From contig NZ_MRCD01000034.1 in the NCBI RefSeq assembly GCF_001904745.1, forward strand, positions 1 to 64,000: 64,000 bases of DNA, written 5' to 3'. Shown here in pieces: positions 19,113 to 27,045 of the stretch (its first letter is position 1; every line of letters starts with the position of its first letter). The notes under the pieces are model-generated. The model saw nothing but the letters and a program-made list of their open reading frames with translations. It was not told the origin of the DNA and did not search any database. The DNA is from Calothrix sp. HK-06. Its GTDB lineage: Bacteria; Cyanobacteriota; Cyanobacteriia; Cyanobacteriales; Nostocaceae. The position numbers and the translations under genes are program-made.

Positions 19113-19979
19113 TTAAGTGTACGTATTTGAGGATTTCGGCGCAGTAGTCAAACTATCGATACCACCAAGACGAATTTGTTCATAAACACCTTGAGTAGGC
19201 GCCAACCAAACTCTACCTGTACCTCGGAAAGTTTGCAATAGTCCTTCACCACTCGTTAAAGTGCCGAAAATACTCTTTGTTGATTTCTCGACGGTAAACT
19301 CGATTCTACCGCTTCGCATTAAAGCAAAGTTACCATCAACTCGAAGCGTTTCGTTTTCTAAATGCACACAATGTACTTCGTCAGCAGGTACTGGTAATTC
19401 AAAGACACATAACCCTGTACCACGAATGCGAGTTTGAAAGAAACCCTCACCACCCAATAATGCTGATGAAACATTCTTTTGTATTGCAACACCGACATCA
19501 AGGGCGCCTTCACCACAGTAAAATAAACCTTTATCAGCAATAATTTCTTCGTTGTTAAGGTAGTAAATCATGAAATGACTAAACGACGGTTCGAGATATA
19601 TAACTCCATCACCACGATAGCGAGGAATAAATATAGACTCGTTGGTAAGCAACTTATTCAGCATTGCTTTTCCGAGTCCAGCGACTCCACCCGCTCTATT
19701 TTCTACTTGAATGTTGCCATGTAAATACTGTAAGGCGCCTGCTTCGATTTGCGCTTCTCCTCCTTGGAGAGTTATTTTAATTTGTTTTAGCTGCATTCCA
19801 GCTTGGTTTGCGTAATATATTGCTTGCGCTGTTACTGGGTCGTTTATTCCCGATAATGTTTTGTAACCCAGAATTTCAACCTTAAACCTTTCCCCTGATA
19901 CACAGTTAAGTACTTCTAACTTAGAAGCACTTTTACGTTGTGATGGTTCTATGAAACCTTTATCCGCTGGATTTACCAT
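19113..19979 (-). CDS. AIM24 family protein
   Basis: 288 residues, soluble, of the AIM24 (formerly DUF124) beta-helix fold related to the tryptophan RNA-binding attenuator-like superfamily. Seen: a repeated glycine-rich beta pattern, e.g. IQVENRAGGVAGLGKAML, GEGALDVGVAIQKN, LGGEGFFQTRIRGTGL and SGEGLLQTFRGTGRVWLAP. Bacterial function is not established. The gene stands alone; upstream lies the 28-nt palindrome and then tRNA-Ala. Confidence 0.88.
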   Translation of the reverse strand: MVNPADKGFIEPSQRKSASKLEVLNCVSGERFKVEILGYKTLSGINDPVTAQAIYYANQAGMQLKQIKITLQGGEAQIEAGALQYLHGNIQVENRAGGVAGLGKAMLNKLLTNESIFIPRYRGDGVIYLEPSFSHFMIYYLNNEEIIADKGLFYCGEGALDVGVAIQKNVSSALLGGEGFFQTRIRGTGLCVFELPVPADEVHCVHLENETLRVDGNFALMRSGRIEFTVEKSTKSIFGTLTSGEGLLQTFRGTGRVWLAPTQGVYEQIRLGGIDSLTTAPKSSNTYT

Positions 19980-20012
19980 AGCAGTTTGCCCCAGTTGCTA
20001 GAAATATATTGT

Positions 20013-20040
20013 GTAGAGACCCTACATGTACGGTCTCTAC
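20013..20040. repeat. 28-nt imperfect palindrome (GTAGAGACC...GGTCTCTAC)
   Basis: One mismatched pair in an otherwise complete palindrome centred on ACATGT. Same family as the perfect 22-mer at 3358. It sits between the AIM24 start and tRNA-Ala, where it could end the tRNA transcript on the minus strand. Confidence 0.7.
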
Positions 20041-20055
20041 ATTTTAATAAATATA

Positions 20056-20128
20056 TGGAGGTTAGCGGACTCGAACCGCTGACATCCTGCTTGCAAAGCA
20101 GGCGCTCTACCAACTGAGCTAAACCCCC
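20056..20128 (-). tRNA. tRNA-Ala (anticodon TGC)
   Basis: 73 nt on the minus strand. The acceptor stem GGGGGTT pairs with AACCTCC (one G-T), followed by discriminator A. D-stem GCTC/GAGC, anticodon stem CCTGC/GCAGG with 7-nt loop TTTGCAA (anticodon at 20093-20095), and T-arm AGCGG-TTCGAGT-CCGCT are all complete. CCA is not encoded. No rRNA gene flanks it, so this is a stand-alone copy. Confidence 0.97.
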
Positions 20129-20191
20129 TTTCACTTTGATAAATTAGATTATATCTGATAGTCTTCTTAAAAGAAAGAGGTTAAAAGAAAA

Positions 20192-21064
20192 ATGACTCTG
20201 GTAGTAGCTGCATTTTATAAATTTACTAAACTGCCAGATTTTGCCCAGATGCAAGACCCTTTACTGGCATTTTGTACTGTTCAAGCAATTAAGGGAACTA
20301 TTTTACTGGCGCCTGAAGGTATTAACGGTACTATAGCGGGTGAGCGTAACTCTATTGACGCAGTACTATCTTATCTACGTTCAGATTCTCGTCTCGCTGA
20401 CTTGGAACATAAAGAATCTTCAGCTTCAGAATCTCCCTTTGAACGCATGAAGGTAAAGTTAAAGAAAGAAATCGTCACATTAGGTTTACCTGTTAACCCT
20501 ACAGAACAAGTCGGAACCTACGTTAGTCCTAAAGATTGGAACGCTGTTATATCTGACCCCGATGTAGTTGTTATTGATACCCGTAACGATTATGAAGTAA
20601 AAATTGGCTCATTTAAAGGCGCCGTCAACCCAGAGACTAACTCATTTCGAGAGTTCCCCGACTATGTGCGTCATCACCTCGACCCCAAAAAACACAAAAA
20701 AGTAGCAATGTTCTGCACAGGGGGTATTCGCTGCGAAAAAGCTTCATCTTATATGATGTCTCAAGGATTTGAGCAAGTGTACCATCTTCAAGGCGGTATT
20801 TTGAAATATTTAGAAGAAGTGCCACAGCAAGAAAGTCTCTGGTCTGGAGAATGTTTTGTGTTTGACGAACGCATCGCAGTGCAACATGGGTTAGAACAAG
20901 GAACCCATGACATGTGTGTAGGATGCGGACACCCTATTAACGACGAAGATAAACTTTCCCCTCACTACGAAGAAGGAATTTGTTGCCATCATTGTTTTGA
21001 CACATTAACTCCCTCTAAACGTTCAGGTTTGGAAGAAAAAAGGCGCCAAAGTCATCGTAATTAA
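20192..21064 (+). CDS. trhO: tRNA uridine(34) hydroxylase (rhodanese family)
   Basis: TrhO (YceA family) introduces the hydroxyl group at C5 of uridine 34 in certain tRNAs, using oxygen and prephenate-independent chemistry as known for the family. 290 residues: the N-terminal acylphosphatase-like region ([11 protein letters not shown]...[13 protein letters not shown]), a rhodanese domain with [12 protein letters not shown], active-site loop [10 protein letters not shown] and [11 protein letters not shown], then a C-terminal Cys cluster ([16 protein letters not shown]). It lies just downstream of tRNA-Ala but on the opposite strand. The start follows an AAGAGG ribosome site. Confidence 0.94.
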   Translation: MTLVVAAFYKFTKLPDFAQMQDPLLAFCTVQAIKGTILLAPEGINGTIAGERNSIDAVLSYLRSDSRLADLEHKESSASESPFERMKVKLKKEIVTLGLPVNPTEQVGTYVSPKDWNAVISDPDVVVIDTRNDYEVKIGSFKGAVNPETNSFREFPDYVRHHLDPKKHKKVAMFCTGGIRCEKASSYMMSQGFEQVYHLQGGILKYLEEVPQQESLWSGECFVFDERIAVQHGLEQGTHDMCVGCGHPINDEDKLSPHYEEGICCHHCFDTLTPSKRSGLEEKRRQSHRN

Positions 21065-21069
21065 GCACT

Positions 21070-21732
21070 TCAGTGCCTCTTCTGAGCCAACATCAACCCA
21101 TCACCAACAGGCACCAAACTAATATTAACCCGCGCGTCCTCATGTAACTTCGCATTCAACGCGCGGATTTTTTTCGTTCTATTATCTTGTACTTTCTGGT
21201 CAGCAACTCTTCCAAACCACAATACATTATCGATTGCAATTAAACCACCCGGACGCACGAGTTGCAAACACCGTTCATAATAATCATCATAAGCACTTTT
21301 ATCTGCATCAATAAAAGCAAAATCAAATGTTTCGAGTTCTGTTTGAATTAACTTATCAAGCGTTTCAACCGCTGGAGCAATATGCAAATCTATCTTGTGC
21401 GATACTCCGGCTTTCTCCCAATAACGCCGCGCGATTTGTGTATACTCTTCACTAACATCGCAAGCTACAACCTTACCATCATGTGGCAAAGCTAACGCTA
21501 CTACCAACGAACTATATCCAGTAAAAACACCGACTTCTAAAGTTTTTTTCGCACCAATTAACTGTACAAGCAAACTCATAAATTGTCCCTGTTCAGGAGC
21601 AATTTGCATTATTGCCATTGGGTGCTGTGCTGTTTCCTGTCGCAGTTGCGTCAATATTTCTGGTTCTCGTACCGACACAGAAAGTAAGTAATCACGAAGG
21701 TTATTATCAAGTCCAAGCGTTTGTTTTGTCAT
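21070..21732 (-). CDS. class I SAM-dependent O-methyltransferase
   Basis: 220 residues of the catechol/caffeoyl-CoA O-methyltransferase type (AdoMet-dependent). Seen: LEVGVFTGYSSL (SAM glycine loop), VVACDVSEEY, FDFAFIDADKSAYDDYY (metal-binding Asp cluster), LVRPGGLIAIDNVLWFG and a final VPVGDGLMLAQ. The natural acceptor cannot be told from sequence. It is convergent with trhO, 5 nt between the stop codons. Confidence 0.92.
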   Translation of the reverse strand: MTKQTLGLDNNLRDYLLSVSVREPEILTQLRQETAQHPMAIMQIAPEQGQFMSLLVQLIGAKKTLEVGVFTGYSSLVVALALPHDGKVVACDVSEEYTQIARRYWEKAGVSHKIDLHIAPAVETLDKLIQTELETFDFAFIDADKSAYDDYYERCLQLVRPGGLIAIDNVLWFGRVADQKVQDNRTKKIRALNAKLHEDARVNISLVPVGDGLMLAQKRH

Positions 21733-21987
21733 ATTAATAAGCGTCTCTTCCAGTCAATACTTGCGTATTAATACATTAATATATTTAATTTTTTATACAT
21801 TTTATTTGTGTTAATTCTTCATAATCAAAATATTTATCAGTGAATATAACTAATTATACAACATCAACATTTTGAAAAAACAAGATTATTTTACAGAGAA
21901 TACAAACTTACTTCATGCTTTTGGCGCTTCAAAAAAATATCATTAAAAGTATAAAATTTCTTGTTGTAGAATAATCGGGTAAAAACA

Positions 21988-22236
21988 ATGGCTGTACATT
22001 TTTTAGCTGCATTAAACTTGCTCAACGCACCTGTATTCAAAGATACTAGCCCTCTAGTCAAAAAAGGGAATAATCGTGATTACAGCTATGAGATATGGAA
22101 TACAGGCAGTCCTATTGGCTACTATTTAAAAGTCAGTAGGTCCGGAAAATATCCTTTTAGTCAGGCGCCGCAAGTTGTAGGCAGTTTCAAAACTCCACAA
22201 GATGCATTCAATTATTTAGATAGTAATTATAGATAA
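21988..22236 (+). CDS. small hypothetical protein
   Basis: 82 residues, no membrane segment or signal. Composition looks coding (contains a GGCGCC site and ends ...FKTPQDAFNYLDSNYR), and the start ATG at 21988 lies in an AT-rich leader. Family not recognised; the aromatic C-terminal half may be a small alpha/beta domain. Nothing else was recognised in the 255 bp upstream. Confidence 0.5.
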   Translation: MAVHFLAALNLLNAPVFKDTSPLVKKGNNRDYSYEIWNTGSPIGYYLKVSRSGKYPFSQAPQVVGSFKTPQDAFNYLDSNYR

Positions 22237-22257
22237 AGATGTCGCAAACGTGCGCTT

Positions 22258-22530
22258 TTATTGTAGTGGAATTTGAATTACAAACTCTGCTCCAGATATA
22301 GGCGCCGTAATCACATCCAATTTTCCACCATGCTGAATTATTACCTGAATATTCAATCGCTACCGACTCTTCATTTTCCGAATCTAATAATATTGTATTT
22401 AACGATTCCTGTAAATTTAGCGTAGTTTGTTTTGTTAAATTTATTGCAAACGTAATTGGCTTTGACTTAAGTGTCTGTAGTAGCTGAATAAATTTTGCTG
22501 AATTAGACTCTGTAAATTTGAGATTGTTAC
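22258..22530 (-). pseudogene. histidine kinase relic (C-terminal end)
   Basis: On the minus strand the last 29 codons read QVIIQHGGKLDV...GAEFVIQIPLQ then stop, matching the end of a HATPase_c domain (compare KHGGNIKV...GAEFIIEIPVD in the dual kinase at 10243). Upstream of this the frame shifts: another open stretch reads KFIQLLQTLKSKPITFAIN and LNLQESLNTILLDSENEE and is not recognised. The two blocks join at about 22345. The GAGAC-type palindrome fragment lies at its 5' end. This is a remnant, not a gene. The rest of the 516-bp gap 22237-22752 shows nothing further. Confidence 0.65.
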
Positions 22531-22752
22531 CGTCTCTACATGTTACAAAACGTTATCAAACAAAATAATAATAAATAAATACGCTCGCAAGCTCTAATAA
22601 ACTTGATAATTCGTGGTTGTAGAGCTATTAAGCGATTAACCTTTGACAGAATGTCAAGATTTGCATAATTATATCAGTGATTATTTTGATGATAATTGGT
22701 AAACTAAAATACAATTTACAGCTCCATTTTCTGCGTTTTTGGGAGAAGTACG

Positions 22753-23691
22753 ATGAGCCGTCCGATTATACTTGGTATTGTTGGTGATAGTGCAGCAGGT
22801 AAGACAACTTTAACGAAAGGAATTGCTCAGGTACTAGGGCCGGAGAATGTGACAGTGATTTGCACCGATGATTATCACAGATATGACCGCAAGCAACGTG
22901 CGGAAATCGGTATTACAGCGCTTCACCCAGATTGTAACTATTTAGATATTATGCAACAGCAGTTATCATTGTTGCGAATGGGGCAAGCAATTCTAAAACC
23001 TATTTATAGCCATAAAACAGGAACCTTTGAGGCGCCGGAATATATAAAGCCAGGTAAATTTGTAATAGTCGAAGGATTATTAGGATATTCGACTCGTGCA
23101 GCGCGAGACTGTTACGACGTTAAAGTATATCTAGCTCCTCCCGAAGGACTGCGGGCAAAATGGAAAATTAAACGTGATACCCAAAAGCGGGGTTATAGCG
23201 AAGAGCAAGTATTAGCAGAGTTAGAAAAGCGAGAACCAGATTCTGAACAGTACATACGTCCACAGCGTCAATGGTCAGATATTGTAGTTAGTTTTTACCC
23301 CCCCAACGATGATATCGACCAAGCCAACGGGCATCTTAATGTACGCTTAGTACTCCGTCCAACAATACCTCATCCTGATTTTACCCAAGTACTAGCCTCT
23401 GGAAATGGCAATCTCAGTTCAGCAATTCGATTAGAACTAGACCGAGACATGGGAAAACCCGTTGATGTATTAGAAGTTGACGGACACGCAACGTTAGAAC
23501 AAGTAAATAAACTTGAACAAATGATTTGTTCAGATATGCCACATTTAAAGAGCGTGTGCGACCGCGAATCAAATCCTGAACTCGGTAAAATTTCTGGCAC
23601 AACTGGCGAAACAATTCAAAGTTACCCCTTAGCTTTAACTCAACTGCTAGTAACCTATCACATGCTAAAAGCAACACAAATACACCCATAA
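22753..23691 (+). CDS. phosphoribulokinase-like P-loop kinase (paralogue)
   Basis: 312 residues of the phosphoribulokinase/uridine kinase family. P-loop GDSAAGKTT (residues 11-19), then VICTDDYHRYDRKQR, IYSHKTGTF, VIVEGLLGYSTRAARD, RDTQKRGY and RPQRQWSDIVVSFYPP are all clearly PRK-like. The Cys of GDSGCGKST, one partner of the light-regulated disulfide in photosynthetic PRK, is Ala15 here, while Cys37 (in VICTDDYH) remains. The Calvin-cycle enzyme also has a different, longer C-terminal part. It is therefore probably a second, redox-insensitive sugar-phosphate or nucleoside kinase. The true substrate is unknown, and a PRK label from homology should be treated with care. Confidence 0.85.
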   Translation: MSRPIILGIVGDSAAGKTTLTKGIAQVLGPENVTVICTDDYHRYDRKQRAEIGITALHPDCNYLDIMQQQLSLLRMGQAILKPIYSHKTGTFEAPEYIKPGKFVIVEGLLGYSTRAARDCYDVKVYLAPPEGLRAKWKIKRDTQKRGYSEEQVLAELEKREPDSEQYIRPQRQWSDIVVSFYPPNDDIDQANGHLNVRLVLRPTIPHPDFTQVLASGNGNLSSAIRLELDRDMGKPVDVLEVDGHATLEQVNKLEQMICSDMPHLKSVCDRESNPELGKISGTTGETIQSYPLALTQLLVTYHMLKATQIHP

Positions 23692-23709
23692 GAGTAGGGT
23701 GGACAGTAG

Positions 23710-23726
23710 GGTGGGCCCTGCCCACC
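23710..23726. terminator. hairpin GGTGGGC-CCT-GCCCACC after the PRK-like gene
   Basis: Perfect 7-bp arms with a 3-nt loop, 18 nt after the stop codon, preceded by a short direct repeat (AGTAGGGTGG twice). GC-rich stem without a strong T-run; it may be a dispersed repeat acting as terminator. Confidence 0.5.
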
Positions 23727-23874
23727 TTACTAAATAGTTATATTATGATACATAACTTAATGAAGTGTACATTTAAACTAATTGAAGATTCTGTCAAATC
23801 GAGATTTTTGAAAAAAAAAAGAGGATAAATGTACATAGGTACATTTGTGTTTTAATAAGCTTCTACCTAAATAT

Positions 23875-24609
23875 ATGGCTTATAATCTTCGAGTTATTGA
23901 TATGGCAGAATGCGAGCGTCCGCGAGAGCGCTTGCTTGCACACGGTTCCAAATTATTATCCACAGCAGAGTTAATTGCAATTTTACTAGCTACAGGTCAA
24001 GGTGCCGGAAAGTTATCTGCGGTAGGTTTAGGACAACATATAATATCTGAGTTGTCAAAGTGTGAACGTGACCCTTTAGCAGCTCTACGTGAGGTAAATC
24101 CTTCGGAATTGATGAATATAAAAGGAATAGGACCAGCAAAGGCAACAACCATTCTAGCTGCTGTTGAATTAGGTAAGCGTGCGTTCCAAGCAAGTCCAGA
24201 TCAACGGATTCCAGTAGAAAGTCCGGCAGATGCAGCAGCAGTGTTGAGTCAAGACTTAATGTGGTATCCGCAAGAAAGATTCGCAATCATTTTATTAGAT
24301 GTCAAAAATAAAATGCTAGGAAAGCAAGTCATAACTATTGGTTCAGCAACAGAAACTCTGGCACCACCTAGAGAAATCTTCCGCGAAGTCATACGTCAAG
24401 GCGCCACTCGGTTAATAGTTGCACATAATCATCCTTCTGGTAGTGTCGAACCGAGTACTGAAGATATTGATTTAACTCGTCAATTATTAAAAGGCGCCTT
24501 GCTTTTGAACATTCCACTACTTGACCATGTGATTTTAGGTAACGGTAACTTTCAGAGCTTACGCGAAATCACAACTTTATGGGACGAATACCCACAAGGA
24601 GATATATAA
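23875..24609 (+). CDS. radC: RadC family JAMM-domain protein
   Basis: 244 residues. Helix-hairpin-helix [22 protein letters not shown] near residue 85 and a C-terminal JAB/MPN (JAMM) metal site [16 protein letters not shown]. Named after a DNA-repair locus, but the biochemical role is unsettled. The frame extends to a GTG at 23845, but the ATG at 23875 ([21 protein letters not shown]) matches the family start and is preferred. Downstream lies the convergent PEP-CTERM gene. Confidence 0.93.
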   Translation: MAYNLRVIDMAECERPRERLLAHGSKLLSTAELIAILLATGQGAGKLSAVGLGQHIISELSKCERDPLAALREVNPSELMNIKGIGPAKATTILAAVELGKRAFQASPDQRIPVESPADAAAVLSQDLMWYPQERFAIILLDVKNKMLGKQVITIGSATETLAPPREIFREVIRQGATRLIVAHNHPSGSVEPSTEDIDLTRQLLKGALLLNIPLLDHVILGNGNFQSLREITTLWDEYPQGDI

Positions 24610-24722
24610 ACCAAAAAGGGGACGGAAATAAATCCATCCCCAACTTTCCAATGACATTAAACCAACAAATAACAATTAAAGTAGATGCTTATTGTCTTCA
24701 CAGACCGCCTTTTCTTGATCAA

Positions 24723-25466
24723 TTACGCAGTTTTCTGACTTTTGCGCTTGCGTAAGAACATACCACCGACACCAACCAATCCTAGAACTATACCTGGCTC
24801 AGGAACACTTGTATATTTACCTGTGCCAACACGGAAGGTATGGTTATCAGTTTCAAAACCGCCACCTCCAACTTGTGATAAGACAATTTTGTCGAAGTTA
24901 TCGTTATTACCTTCTGAGAAAAACTCGAAGAAACCATTCTTTTCACCACCGTGTTGTTGTGCTGCGGTTGGGGCAAGTTTAGTCATTAACTCATAAGTTA
25001 GTTCTTTAACTAAGTTAGCTCCATCAAAGAATCTCAAGGTATTACCACTACTTAGCGCTCCCAGATTTAAACCAAAGTAGTTAAATTTCTTACCATCATT
25101 AGCTTGGATAATTGCATCATTCCCTTGGAATACTGCTAAATAATTGGATTTATTTACTTCACCGCTTACACCAGAAGGCGCCCATTGGTCAGTATAAATA
25201 CCAGTTTGGCCTGGTGTAGGTAAAGGAGCAGCACTAGAGAAAGAATATTTAACTGTGTCGTTTCCTGGTACAGCACCATTATTAAAATCAAAAGTTGTAT
25301 AGCCTTGTTGATTAACATTGTTAGAGAAAGATCCTTCGCTAGTTACACCTGGGGTGCGGAACGAACCTGCATTGTAAGTGAAACCAAGAGCATGTGCGGA
25401 ACCAGCGTAGCTAAGAGATGCAACAGCAGATAAAGCAGCGATTGTAAGAGCTTTTTTGATAAACAT
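24723..25466 (-). CDS. PEP-CTERM sorted extracellular protein
   Basis: 247 residues with a Sec signal (MFIKKALTIAALSAVASLS...AHA) and a C-terminal sorting signal: SVPEPGIVLGLVGVGGMFL then the basic RKRKSQ tail. The body is Gly/Asn/Ser-rich beta-structure with FDFNNGAVPGND and NYFGLNLGALSSGNTLRFFDG, typical of secreted adhesive or matrix proteins. The exosortase that would cleave it is not in this window. The 366-bp upstream region 25467-25832 is AT-rich; only the short coupled reading frame at 25792 was recognised in it. Confidence 0.88.
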   Translation of the reverse strand: MFIKKALTIAALSAVASLSYAGSAHALGFTYNAGSFRTPGVTSEGSFSNNVNQQGYTTFDFNNGAVPGNDTVKYSFSSAAPLPTPGQTGIYTDQWAPSGVSGEVNKSNYLAVFQGNDAIIQANDGKKFNYFGLNLGALSSGNTLRFFDGANLVKELTYELMTKLAPTAAQQHGGEKNGFFEFFSEGNNDNFDKIVLSQVGGGGFETDNHTFRVGTGKYTSVPEPGIVLGLVGVGGMFLRKRKSQKTA

Positions 25467-25791
25467 GTTTTTAAATCCAGGTATCTTTTGCTATGAATAA
25501 CCTAATTCTGGTATATGGTCATAGCTTTAGGCACGAGAGTGATTACGGCTTTTTAAAATATTTTTCTCTGTTCGCCAAAAAGTAATTTATTTAACAATCA
25601 ACTTATCGTAATCAAGTAATATCACTCATCATAAAATGAAGACGCGCACAAAAATCAAGCTAAGAATATGTAGATAATGTAAAATACATAATTTATTTGT
25701 ACTATTTAAGAAAACTAGTCTTATGCTGTAACATCTCCTTTGTTTGATATTTATATTGCTTGCTACTTTAGTAAAGGGGAATTAAACCGTT

Positions 25792-25836
25792 ATGAATGCA
25801 ATACCTAGCTTAGAGAATCTAATTAAACAAACATGA
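25792..25836 (+). CDS. 14-codon upstream reading frame coupled to the DUF938 gene
   Basis: ATG at 25792, preceded by an AAAGGGGA ribosome site, encodes MNAIPSLENLIKQT. Its TGA overlaps the ATG of the next gene (ATGA at 25833-25836). It may be a leader peptide giving translational coupling; it could also be chance. No product function is claimed. Confidence 0.35.
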   Translation: MNAIPSLENLIKQT

Positions 25837-26462
25837 CCAACAGCGCAAAACAATACGCTCCCGCAACTCAACGGAACCGTGAAGCGATTCTAGAAGTACT
25901 TCAGCAAGTGCTGCCACCAAGTGGCACAATTTTAGAAGTGGCTTCTGGTACAGGAGAACATGCGGTATTCATGGCGCCGCATTTATTAAAACATAAATGG
26001 TTGCCTTCAGACCCTAACCCTGTTGCACGCGCTTCGATTGCAGCATGGTTAAATGAAGTAGAAAGCAATAATATTTATGAACCTATTGATATAGATGCAT
26101 CTTTACCAACTTGGAGTGTAGAGACGCATCTAGAGAACTTTTCACCAATCACAGCCATCGTCAATATAAACATGATTCATATATCACCGTGGGCAGCATG
26201 TTTGGGTTTAATGGCAGGCGCCAATAGAATATTACCTCCAGGTGGTATTTTATATATGTATGGCCCCTACAAACAAAACGGCAAACATACGGCACCTAGT
26301 AACGAAGCGTTTGATGAATCGTTAAAAATGCAAAATTCAGAATGGGGTGTACGCGACCTAGAAGAAGTGATACAAGCAGCTAGCGCACAAAACCTTTCTT
26401 TCCTAAAAACTTTTCAAATGCCAGCAAACAACCTTTCAGTAATATTCGCTAAATTAGTATAA
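25833..26462 (+). CDS. DUF938 SAM-dependent methyltransferase-like protein
   Basis: 209 residues. The DUF938 start YAPATQRNREAILEVLQ is followed by the SAM loop ILEVASGTGEHAVF, SDPNPVARASI, ITAIVNINMIHISPW and PPGGILYMYGPYKQNGKHTAPSNEAFD, all conserved in this family. The substrate is unknown. It lies 21 nt upstream of mtnD on the same strand, so cotranscription is likely. A link to sulfur or methionine metabolism is suggested only by this position. Confidence 0.88.
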   Translation: MTNSAKQYAPATQRNREAILEVLQQVLPPSGTILEVASGTGEHAVFMAPHLLKHKWLPSDPNPVARASIAAWLNEVESNNIYEPIDIDASLPTWSVETHLENFSPITAIVNINMIHISPWAACLGLMAGANRILPPGGILYMYGPYKQNGKHTAPSNEAFDESLKMQNSEWGVRDLEEVIQAASAQNLSFLKTFQMPANNLSVIFAKLV

Positions 26463-26483
26463 GTCACATCAAGGGAGGCAAAC

Positions 26484-27038
26484 ATGGCGATTTTACAAAA
26501 AGAAGACGGTAGCAAGCTTACTGATTTACAGTCCATAGTACAAGAACTGGTGCCTTTAGGAATAACACTTAATCATTGGTCAATTGGCGATAACCCTGAA
26601 TTAGAGCACTTATTATCCCAAGACAGTCTAGACGACACACAAAAAGAAACCGTGCTAAGTCATCTAGACCATTATTTTCAAGAACTTGCAAGCGCAGGTT
26701 ACACATCACGAGATTTAATAGTTTTGCATCCAGAAGTCCCAAACCTCGATACAATGCTATCAAAATTTGATAAAATTCACACCCACGCTGATGATGAAGT
26801 GCGTTATATAGTAGCGGGTGAGGGTATTTTTGGGTTTGTGCGTCCAGATGGTAGTCAAGTAGAACTAACAGTGCAACCGCAAGAATATATTAACGTTCCA
26901 GCAGGTACACAACACTGGTTTATTTTGACACCTGCAAAACGTGTAAAAGCCGTGCGCTATTTCTGCGGCACGGCTGGCTGGGTTCCAGAATATACAGATA
27001 TTCAAATTCGTGTTGGGCGCCAGACAGCTGGTGTTTAA
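26484..27038 (+). CDS. mtnD: acireductone dioxygenase
   Basis: Cupin metalloenzyme (Fe2+ or Ni2+) that oxidises acireductone to the keto acid of methionine in the salvage pathway. 184 residues, family length. Metal ligands are visible in the cupin motif HTHADDEVRY (His, His, Glu) and in GTQHWFILTP (third His); the C-terminus reads YFCGTAGWVPEY. The start ATG follows an AAGGGAGG ribosome site. Partner enzymes MtnB and MtnX are encoded at 5726-7008. Confidence 0.95.
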   Translation: MAILQKEDGSKLTDLQSIVQELVPLGITLNHWSIGDNPELEHLLSQDSLDDTQKETVLSHLDHYFQELASAGYTSRDLIVLHPEVPNLDTMLSKFDKIHTHADDEVRYIVAGEGIFGFVRPDGSQVELTVQPQEYINVPAGTQHWFILTPAKRVKAVRYFCGTAGWVPEYTDIQIRVGRQTAGV

Positions 27039-27045
27039 TCTTTGA

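Noticed and set aside
23845-23874. Upstream GTG start for radC
   Set aside because: The ATG at 23875 matches the family N-terminus.
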